A DNA stretch of 64,000 bases from contig NC_019780.1 in the NCBI RefSeq assembly GCF_000317615.1, positions 2,687,840 through 2,751,839 of the forward strand, given 5' to 3'. Below, piece after piece: positions 1 through 12,000 of this stretch (position 1 is the first letter of the stretch; every line of letters begins with the position of its first letter). The notes beneath the pieces were generated by a model. The model was not told the origin of the DNA, made no database searches, and was given only the letters and a program-made list of their open reading frames with translations. The position numbers and the translations under genes are program-made. This stretch comes from Dactylococcopsis salina PCC 8305. Its GTDB lineage: Bacteria; Cyanobacteriota; Cyanobacteriia; Cyanobacteriales; Rubidibacteraceae.

Positions 1-3000
1 AAAATGGCAAAGTAGGAAATGTCGTCATTGAAGCTACAGCTACGGATCAAGCCACGGCTGGTGCTAAGACAAAAGGTGGCGGCCAAATTTCGGTTAGTGA
101 TGCTGATGTGAAAGCCGAAGTAACGTCTTCTCTTAACGCTCTTGGAGGCGGAACTATTGAGTCTGCCAATAATGTTCAAATTGGGGCAACTGGAAACACT
201 GATGCCGATGCAGATGCCGAAAGCAGTTCCGGTGGCGTTGTTGAGGTCTCTAACTTAGAAGCTATTGCCACGAGCAACCCCACCATTAATGCCGATATTG
301 GCTTAGATGCAACCTTAGAAGCAGGACAAGACATTATCATTAACGCCGTTCATGGGGAAGACTCTCCCACCTTCTCTGACGGGAGTTTTGATGCTAGTTC
401 CGCAGTTAATCAAAGTGCGAATACCATTACCTTTAACGATAAACATGGCTTACTCACAGGTGATACCGTTACCTATAACCAAAATGGACAAAGTAATCCC
501 GTTGGCGGTCTAACCGACGGACGCGAGTATGGCATTATTCAAAGTAGCGATCGCGCTCTGAAGTTAGGAGTTACAGTTAATTCGTTGGATAGTGAAGACA
601 ATCCGCTAATTGATATTAATCGAGACACCATTCACTTTACTGCCAAACATAATCTTGAAGACGGCGATCGCGTGATTTACACCCCTGAAAAAGCGGTCAT
701 TGGGGGTTTAAGCAGTGGCAGCACCTACGAAGTTAATAAAATTGACGACAATACCATCAAACTAATTGATCCCAATAATCCTCCAGCTGCGCCAGAAACG
801 TTCTCGGGAAGCAATATTACCAGCAATACTATTACCCTCACCAATCATGGGTTTAGCGACGGACAAACCGTTACCTATCGCGCCCCTAAGGGAAGTGAAT
901 TTAGCTCTCCCTCTGTGGATGTCACTGGCACGGGAGACAATCCCCTTGCAGAAGCAGATAACAATAACATCTACTTGGGGTCAGGTCATGGCTTCCAAAG
1001 TGGGGATGAAGTAATCTACCGAAGTGAAGGAAATACCATTGGCGGTTTACAAAACGGAGAGCGTTACTTTGTTATCTTTGATACGGCTAAACCCGAGCAA
1101 ATTCAACTCGCTGAAACTTATGAGAAAGCCGTAGGTGTCAATGATGATAATGGCACTCCTGATGACCCCTCTGATGACACAGTCATTCCCATTACTCCCA
1201 TTGAGCTAAATCCCGATAAAAGCCCAGAACAAGAAACCGTTATCCATAGTCTCTTAAAAGTTAGCGATCAGCCCATTGGTGGACTCACTGACGGTTTAAC
1301 TTACTATGTCGATCGCGTTAATAACAACGAGTTCCGTTTGCAGGATAATAACGGCAACACCATTAATCTCGATGGAACTGATCCAGAAGATAGCAGTGTT
1401 ACCCTCACTGGAAACAACACCCTAGCCACTGAAGGAATCGACCTCACTAATCCTGGCAGTGGAAGCCATGAGTTAGTTCTGGATATAACCAGTCAAGGCA
1501 GTAACACCCAACGCTTAGAAGGAATCGGTGGCGCACGGGCTTTATTATCCGCGCCTTCAGGGGATGGTGTCGTCACTGCCTCTGCTAGTGGCAGTAATGG
1601 GGGCGTGGTTCGCGTCGCTGAAGCTAAAACCACAGCCACCGCCAACCCAACCATTAATATTGAAATTGGCGATCGCGCCACTCTCAGTGCCAATAACATT
1701 GATGTCGATGCTACTGCCAAAGGGAATATTGCCGCTTCTTCAGCACAAAGCGGGGGCGGCTTAGTTTCTGTTGGTGACGCTCAAGCCACCGGTAATCTCA
1801 ATACAGTGAGTGACTTAACCATTGGCGAAAAAGCAACCCTCCAAGCCACCAATGACATCACCCTCAACACCACAACTCAACAAGATACTAAGGTATTAGC
1901 AGAGAGCAAGGGCGGGGGAGCATTTGACTTTGCTGATGCTGATATAACCGCTAACCTCGATTACAGTTCAACCATTGATATTGGCGATCGATCTGAGTTA
2001 GAAGCGGAAAATCTGTTGGAAGTTGATGCCAATAGTCAGGTAGAAATTAATGCTGATGCGGAAACCGATAGTGGCGGACTGGGAGCTTTTGCTGATACGG
2101 GAGCCGACGTTAAAATTGGCAACAGTAGTAAGGATCGAGCCAAAACTACGACCACGATTGGTTCCCAAGCCCGCTTACAAGCAGATACACTGACCCTACT
2201 GGCTGAAACAACCAAGCAAGATGCTTTGGTGAAAGCAGAATCTGATGCTGGTGGAGCAGGAGCAGACGCTGAAGCCACCGCTAACTTAGATATTTTTGAC
2301 AATGTTCAAGTAAGCCTTGAGGATAACGCTGGCATTACGGGAACAACGGTGAATATTCAAGCTCGACACAGCGGTGTCAATATCCGTTCTGATGCTAATG
2401 CTGATACAGACGCACTGTATGGCGATGCCGATGCTAAGGCTCGCACTGACTATGACAGTAATAATGCGGTAAACTTTGCTCAGGGAGCGACAATTGCGAC
2501 TGGCGACCTTAATGTTACTTCCACTCAAACCGTTGATGAGTATTCACGAAGTGCTGGAGCGGACAAAGACATTTTTGGAAGTGAATCGGAACTGGAAACA
2601 GGTAATTTTAACGCTGGTCGCACGATTAACTGGAACGGCGATGTGGTATTCCTCAGCAGTGAAGCGGCTCGTTTAAAGGTCAGTGGAACAGGTGATTTAG
2701 TTAAAGCGGAAAATGTGACCGCTAAGGTGAGCGACGAGGCGGTAACAGTTGACCCTATCATTAACCAGACTCCTGTCAGCAACGCTAACTTCACCATTGG
2801 AGAAACTAAAGCCAACGGAAAAACCGCCCCAGAGGGAGTGATTACGGGTGACAAGGGTAAATTTAGCGCCAGTGCCTCGCTTTTTCCAAAAGTGGAATTG
2901 ATTAATGAGTCCGATCGAGATTTCATTATCAACGACATCACCTTAGCCAAAGTGAATCAGCCCCAGATTACGATCGATGCGCCTAAAAATGAATTGAATT

Positions 3001-6000
3001 TCGCGGTTGAAGATCGCATTCAAGACTTACTTGAACAAGGCATTACCGTTACCGTCACCAACGACGGCTCTGGAGATGTGCGTTTTCAACGGTTATTGAA
3101 TCATCCCATTGGCGCGATCGAAGTCAATAATACAAACGGCAATATCGAAACCAGCGATCAAGGAATCCTGCGCGGTAATGAGATTACCTTAAATACAGAT
3201 AAGGGAGGAGTGGGTAACGAGAAGAATCCCTTCGCCGTTGAGTTAGTGCGTAGCAATGGTAAACAAACCGACCTCGATGTCAACGCCCAAAATGAGATTT
3301 GGTTGGATGTGAAAGGGCGGTTACGAGAAACTAATGTTGAGTCAGCAGAATTTGAAGGCAGCAAGATTGAAACACCTGCGGATGTTAACCTCAGCTTCCA
3401 GCCCTCAGTGCAAGAAACCAAAGCCACTGGCGGCTTCCAAGGCGTAAAAGTCATTACTGGCGAAAACGAAGAAACAATTGAGCGCTCTTATCCCAAAGAC
3501 GAAAACCAAAATAATCAAAGCGGACTGAACTTAGGGTTATTTGCTGAGACTAAACAAGCCCAGTCCATTAGCAGTGGGTTTAACCTAGAGCAAATTAAAG
3601 GTCAGAATATCAACCTAGAAGCGATTCAAGACACCCGAATCGACTTAACCGCCAACACTGACCACGCAAAAGACGGCGACATTGAAGCCTCATTTACCAA
3701 AGGAGATATTACCCTTACCGAAACCAATGGTGATTTCTTACTCAAGAATATTCGCTCCCGTATCGGCAACATTGATTTAACCGCCGCTGAGGGCAATGCC
3801 GAAGCCGTCACAGTGGAAACTGATACTGGCAATATTAATCTTCTAGCGAGCGAGACAGTGAATGCTAACTTAATCCGATCGACCAACGCAGGAGATATTA
3901 GCGTTACGGCAAATGATGGCAATGTCGAAGCCGTCACAGTGGAAACTGATACTGGCAATATTAATCTTCTAGCGAGCGAGACAGTGAATGCTAACTTAAT
4001 CCGATCGACCAACGCAGGAGATATTAGCGTTACGGCAAATGATGGCAATGTCGAAGTCGTCTTAATTAAAACGAATGCCGGAGATGTGAACTTGAGTGCT
4101 GGTGGCAATACAGGAGCAATTTTTGAAACCAATTCCCCTGAAAATGGAGATAACGGTGCTACTCCATTCGTCATTGGTGATAACATCACTCTCAACGCAA
4201 CTGCTGGCATTGGAACGCCAGATGATTTCTTAGAGATGGATTCCTCGGTCGCATCTAATGGCGAAGTTAACGCCGAAGCAAACGACAGTATCTTCTTAAC
4301 CGAAACCACGGGCGACCTGCGTTTAGGAGGCATCGTTTCTAATAATGCTGACATTTCCCTGTTGACAGAAGACGGCTCAATCAGAGATGGAGAAGATGAC
4401 CCAGAAGCTGATCTCCAAGCCAGCAAACTGGATTTAATCGTTAATGGCGGTGGTATTGGCAACAGTAACAATAAGATAGAAATCTATGGCGCGGGTAACG
4501 GACAAACCCAAAATTCAGAGTTGCAACTTAGCACCGCTACCCCCGAACCAGGACGGCTTTACACCGTTGCTACTAACGATATTTACCTTCAGCAGGTGAA
4601 TGGGGCGTTAGATGTAATGGGAGTCACCTCAAAAGAGGGTCGTGTTAACCTCAGTGTTCTGGATGGCGCCCAAGGCGAAACCGAAAACTTCCGTCTCCTT
4701 CCTGAAGGAGATGTTCCCCTCACAGAAACCGAAGACTTAATCGCAACTTATAACTTTGAACGCAACGCCAATGATCAAACGGGTAATGGCAATGACGGTC
4801 AGTTGACCAACGGCGCGGAAATCACCCAAAATGGTGTCAAACTTGATGGCAATGACGATTATGTCAACTTAGGAACACCAGACAACCTTGTCCTTGAAGA
4901 CAGCTTTACTATTGAAGCCTGGATTAAACCTGATGCAAATTTCCAAACTAATCGCTTCGGAGAAGGCGGTATTCTGATTAACAAGGAAGGGGAATACGAA
5001 ATTGCTCGTTTTGCTGATGGAACAATTCGCTGGGCATTTTCAAATCGTAGTCCTGGATGGACTTGGATTAATACGGGATACGTTGCTCCTGCTGAAACTT
5101 GGACTCAAATTAGTGTTACCTATGATCAGGGAACGATAAAAACTTATGCTAATGGTGATTTAGTTCATACTTATAATGGTTCTGGTAACATTACCGATGT
5201 GTCCTCACAGGATGAAGTTCGCATTGGCGGACGACAAGGAGGAGCGCCCCAATACTTTACTGGATTAATTGATAGTGTTCGCATCTGGGACAGTGTCCGC
5301 ACTCAAGAGCAAATTAAAAACCATTATCAAGGACGGATTACTGCTGCCGACGATGTTGAAATTAATGTCGGTGATGACATTGAATTACCTGCGACGACCT
5401 TAATTGAAGCGAAGGGAGGTACAGCGACAGCGACCTTACGGGGAGACTTCAATAGCCAAGATGAAAATATCGGTAGCACCTTTACGATTATTGGTGATGT
5501 ACAAGCAACAGATGAGGTAATCTTTAGCGGTGGAGAAGACATCGATCATCTACAACTGCTGGGAACAAAAGGCGTTAACGCTAACGGTAACACGAGATTG
5601 AAAGGTGGTGACAGCGACGATCGATTCTATGTTCAAGGCACATCAAGCTCTCTCACCCTACAAGGGCAAACGGGTGCCGATCGATATTACTTCGGTACAA
5701 ACGCCAGCAAGGCTCTGTTTAGCCCCAATGGTGTATTTAATGACGACAATGCTTTAGCGGTTCTCAATGGCGACCTGAGCGCGATCGATGCTGATGTTAC
5801 TGTAGCAACAGGAGTCGGTGGTAACCGTAGCACTCGTGATGTGGTTTATGTCAAGGGTCAAGGAGGCAACTCAGGACAAATCACCGCCAGCCAAAACGCC
5901 GAGGCGATCGTCAGTGGCTTCTCCAATATGACGGGATCAGTTAAGTTGCAAGTGCCAGACGGTGGAAAAAACAGCAGCTTCCTGAAAATCGGGTTAGGAG

Positions 6001-9000
6001 ACAACAATAACCAGTTCCGCGTCAAAGGTTTAGGCGCGCAGGCGATCGCAGAAATTTACGGTCAAGGAGGAGACGATACCTTTAACATTGGTGATACAAA
6101 TAACGCTCTCGACAAGATCAATGGCGTGGTCGCGGTTTATGGAGAAAACGGAAAAGACACCTTAAATGTCTTTGGGGATGGCAGCAAAACTGGAGACGAT
6201 CCGAATCAACTCACCGCAATTGGGGTGACAGGTTTAGGAATGGGAACAAACGCCCTCCTGAGTACCCATAACCGCTTCGGTGCTGGCTATGATATCGGTT
6301 TAAATCAATATCCAGGGGCGATTTACTATGGGGAACGGGATCAAAACAGAAATACTTCAGGAATCAACTATCGCTTCTATCAAGGCGACTTTAAGCGCGT
6401 CGCTGACCTCACAGAAGATCATCTCCAAGAAGAAGGAAATCTCACTGCCAAAGAATTAAGCAAAGTAGGCGGTTTAAGTCAACAACTGGGAGAACAGAAA
6501 GATAAAGATGATGATCGCTTTGGTTTGGTTTATGAAGGTTTCATCAATGTTCCTGAAAGCGGAGAATATACCTTCTACACCCGATCGGATGCTGGGAGTA
6601 CCCTCAGCATTGATGGGGAATTAGTGGTCGATAATGATGGTCTTCATGGTCGAGACACGAAAGATGGCACGATCGAACTGGCGGCGGGTTATCATCCCAT
6701 CACGGTTAAGTATTTTGAAAATGGCGGTGGCGAACTTTTGAAGGTGGAATGGGAAGGACCCAACATTGAAAGACAAACTCTTTCTCCCCAAAGCCTATCC
6801 CAAAGCATCAATAATACGTTTCAGCCTGAAGTGGAAACTGTCAACATCAATTTAGGTGAGAACGCCGATCGATTCACCGTCGATAGCACCAGCGATAATG
6901 TCGAAACCAACATTAATGGTGGCGCTGGCGACACAATCATAGTTAACTCCACCGACACGGGACTGGAACCGAATCAACTCGATCGGGTTGACTTTATTCG
7001 CGGTGAGGTTAACCTCAGTGGCGAAACCCTGATCCTCAATGACGCTGGCGATGACAACGCCAATACGGGTATCTATCGTAACGGCACAGTGGAAGGATTA
7101 GATATGCCAGGTCGCCTCACCTTTAGCAACGCGAACACCGTCGAGATTCGTCTCGGACTACAACAAGATACCTTCTACGTCCCAGAAACCAACGCTGGGT
7201 TAGACACCACCTTAAAAACGGGTGGCGGTTTCGATACCGTTTATGTGGGAACAGAAGCAGGACAAGAAAATGAAGGCAGCCTCGCCAACATTAAAGGGAA
7301 ATTTACCGTTGATGGAGGTGGCCCAGCGGCAAGAGATATCCTCTACCTCAACGACCAAAACAATAACAATGGCAAAACTTACACCGTCAGTAACGAGATT
7401 ACTGGCATTAAATCCCTAGTGAGTGGTGACGCTTGGCCCGTAGATACCACCACCGTTAAACGGGAAGACACCGCAGCCATTGACTATCTCAATGTGGAAA
7501 ACTTTGTTCTCAACGCGGGTGGCGCAAAAGATACCATCGACATCCAAGGCACTCACCGCGAACAAGATGTGAAAGGCGGAAAAGGCTCTAACTTTATTGT
7601 CAATGCTGGTTTAGGAGAAGACCTGATCCAAGTTGGTGAGCCTGTAGGGAATGGTGAACGCAGCCTCGAAAACTTTGCTATTGATCTGGCGAACCCAATG
7701 GCAAATATTAGCGGGGTTAACTATCGCTTCTATCAAGGTAACTTTAAGCGCGTCGCTGATCTCACAGAAGATCATCTCCAAGAGGAAGGGAATCTCACGG
7801 CTAAAGAATTAAGCAAAGTAGGCGGTTTAACACAGCGACTGGGACAAGACAAAGATAAAGATAATGAACGCTATGGCTTGATTTATGAAGGTTTTATCAA
7901 TGTTCCTGAAAGCGGAGAATATACCTTCTACACTCGGTCTGATGATGGTAGCACCCTCGCGATCGATGGGGAATTAGTGGTCAATAATGATGGTCTTCAT
8001 GGTGCAGAAACGAAATTTGGCTCGATCGATCTCGAAGCGGGTTATCATCCGATTACTGTTAAATTCTTTGAAAATGGCGGCAGTGATACCTTAAGCGTTG
8101 AATGGGATGGACCGAACTTCGATCGAGAAACCATTGACCCGAACGACCTATTTAATCCCAGCAGTCACACTGGGAAAGGCATTCCCGTAATGATTGACGG
8201 CGAAAACGGTGAAGATACAATTCAGGTTTTAAATAACGCCAATGACACCAACACCAGTGTTAGCGCCAGTAACGTGGGCTTTGCTGACCTCTTCCCCGTT
8301 AATGAAGACGCAAAAGAAGACGACGACACCAACAATGATGGCATCTCCGATCGATCCTTCAATCTCTATAACAGCGTGTTTGGAGAGAATCCCACCTTCA
8401 GCAACTATGGTCGCGTCGCCCTCACCGAAGAAGGACAACGAAACCCCATTAACATTAACGCCCGTAATAACGAAGCAGTGCGCGTTAGCTTAGGAAAAGG
8501 AGACGACACGATCGAGGCGGGCAATAGCAATCGTCCGCTAGATTATGACTTCACCGTCGATGGTGGCGATGGGGATGAATCTTTCGGCATTGATAACGTT
8601 GCTGTCACCTTATCCCCCAGTATTACCTTCAATGGACAAGGAGGAGATGATCTCGTCTTTGCCAACTTTGCAGAAGGTGTCCCCACAACTGCGCCTCTTG
8701 ACTTTACCTTCAACGGCGGTACCAGTGATCAAGAGGGTGATAAGTTCCGTTTAAGCGGTGATGGAGAAATCAAAGACGGTCAATATGTTCCCAGTGCTAC
8801 GGTTGACCGCACGGGAGAGGTTTCCCTCGCGGATCATCAGTTTAATCTTACCAACGTTGAACCGATCGTGGTGCATGGCTTCCCCGACTTCCAAGTCGTC
8901 ACCCCTAAAAATGCCCCTAGTGACCTCAGCTTAGATGCAACCACTGTCGGAGATTTAGAGGTGTCTCAGGTCGATCGGCAAATTGTCACCGTTGATGGGG

Positions 9001-12000
9001 TGGTGAGTTGGAATCAAGAGGATCAATTAGAGATTAAAGAACTCCCAGAACCCCGTTATCTCAGTGGTGCGGTGGCGAATGAGACCCTCGAAAGCAGTGC
9101 CATGGCAGTGGATGGGGATACTCTCGTTGTGGGAGCGCAACTCGATGGCGTTGACTATGGCGCTGCCTATGTTTATCAGTGGCAGAATGACGCTTGGCAA
9201 CAAATCATGGAATTAACCCCCAGAGACAAAGAAGAAGCAGGACAGGGCTTTGGTGAAGCCGTGGCGATCGAAGGGAATTGGATTATTGTCGGCGCCCCTT
9301 CAGATAACGTTAATGGGACAAATGCTGGCGCGGCTTACCTCTTCCGTAAGGGCGATGGAGGTTGGCAACAAGTGCAAAAACTGACTCCCAACAATGCCAA
9401 TGCCAATGATGCCTTTGGTACGGCGGTTGATATAGATGGTTTGTCTGCTGTAGTGGGTGCGCCTGGAACGGGGAATAACGACAATAATGATACGGCTTAC
9501 ATTTTTGCTGAGACTCAGCAATGGAATCAAACCGCAAGTTGGACAGATGCTAACACTGATTTAGGTCGCGCTGTGGCAATTGATGGCAATGATGTGGTGA
9601 TTGGTCTGCCCGAAGCCAATGAAGCGCGAGTTTATAACCGTCCCCGTCGCCGTAATGCCAACTGGAGTCTGCAAGATACTCTAACTCCTTCTGAACCTGA
9701 TCAAGGAGAAGCCTTTGGTCACACTGTCGCCCTCGATAGCGATCGCATCGTTGTCGGTGCGCCCTTGTGGGATGGCGAAAACATCGGTCAAGGTCGTGCT
9801 TTTGTCTTCGATCGGGCTGGAGATTGGACACGATCGGCGCGTTTAACCGCAGATGGAGGCTTACCCGCAGCCGAAGCCGCCAGCGAAGGTCGTGCGGGCG
9901 ATCGCTTTGGTTTCAGTGTCGCTGTAGATGGGGATTATGTCACCGTGGGCGCCCCTGGTTATGATGCCAATGCAACTGATGTGGGGGCTGCCTATGTCTT
10001 CCGCGAAATCGCCGATCAAGGATCGCTCAATGGTTCGACTTGGGTTCGTTCTACTGGCGCAACGGGTTCAGGACGTTTAATGGCGCAAAGTCCCGCCGGC
10101 GGTGATCCTGGTGATGCCCCTCTCCCCGACCACTTTGGCGGCGCAGTAGCAATAACAGGGAATCGCCTCATTGTCGGAATGCCAGGCTTTAACGATGTTA
10201 ATGACAATAATCAAATTATTCGCCCTGATGTCGGTGCATTCCGTACCTTTATCACCGATGACAAACTGCCTCCTGTTACTAACCCCAGCCTGCAAGCTGA
10301 AACTTTAGACATTACTGGCTCAGAAATCCACTACGACCAAGGCACAAAAACCCTCTTTGTCGCCGATGAAAACTCGAATCGAGTAATCAGTTATGTCAAT
10401 GAGGGACTGTCTTGGCGACCTGCAAACACCTTTACTGGAGGTAGCGGTTTTGGTGCTGATATTGACTCTGATGGCAGCTGTCTCGTCATTGGCGCACCTG
10501 GAGAAAATCGCGTTTATACTTACACCTTTGATGGCAATGACTGGGATAATAATCGTTCCATTCTCGATGGTGGAAATTATGGTTACGGTCTCTTTGGTTC
10601 TTCTGTTGCTATTGATGGCTCAAACTTGGCAGTGGGCGCCCCCAATGCTCAACTCAATTACTACTCGACTAATCGAGCCGATAATAATCATGAAATTAAC
10701 CTCGGTAATACTGGAGTGGTTTATAGCTTTGACCTCAATGAGAATAATAATTCTTGGCAGCGCGATCGGGTTTTAATGCCTTATAGAAATAATATGCCAG
10801 AGAAGACTTCTCGAAGAGAGAAGAAGGTGGATGAAGGTTGGTTTCTCGACAATCCAGGAAAGGGATATGAATCTATAGGAAGCAACAGAAATTACATTCA
10901 GATTTGGGAAGACGAATTTAGTGATGACAACGATATATTTGCGAAGGGTCAAATCCCAGACTTGGAATACAGATCGGAGTCTAACGATGACTATAGTTCC
11001 ATTGAAGTACATCGAGGAATGAAATTAGTTGTTTATCAGCATAATAACTATAGAGGCTATAGATATTCATTTGCTGGATATACAAGACTGGCCTTTAATG
11101 GTCGCTGGGAATTTTGGGATGATCAGATTAGTTCCATTAAAGTCTATGAACGATATCGGAAAGTAGCCTATCCAATTGAAAGAGAAAGCTATGATCAACT
11201 TGACAATTCTAAATGGGGTGCAGAATTAGACATTAGCGGCGATCGGGTTTTTGTCGGCGCACCAGGAGAAGATGCAGTCGCCGTTTATGACGTTAACGAC
11301 AATGATAAAGACAATTGGCGAGTCCGAGTAGCTGGTAACCAGGCAATTAAACCCACCCTACCTTTTGATTTAAACGATGAAAGGGGTAGCGATTTAGGCA
11401 GTGCAGTTGCCGCCTACAATCAAAACTTATTCTATGGTGGAAAACCAACTGCTAAAGACAATGTCTATACTTATGACCTGCAAAAAGATAAGCAGGGTTC
11501 GGTTAAAGATACTCTATACGATAGCGGTCTTCGTCAAAGTAAAGGCTTTGGTGAGACAATTACAATCTCTGGGGAAGAAATGCTCATCTCTAATCCCCTA
11601 AAAGACAATGAAGCTGGCACTGTTTATCTCACCGATGCCAAATCTGGTGAATACAAAGGACTAACCCTCAAACCCTATCGTCAACAAGCCAGACAAGAAG
11701 GCTCAAAAGAAACCTTTGAAATCAGCGATGGTTCGGGTTGGACAACAGCCACATCTGACAGCAACGGTCACTTTAGCAACTTCCTCGGTCGCTTTGGGCA
11801 GGGACAACGAACCAGTAAAACCTTTGACTTAGACGGCAAAGCTGCCACCATTGACTTTGACTTCTATCGCATTGATAGCTGGGATAATGAAAACTTCCGA
11901 GTTTATCTTGATGATGAAATCATCATTGATCAGCGCTTTACTCTTAGAAAAGAATACACCGAAGTCATTACAGGCACTAAAAACGGCATCAGTTGGACAA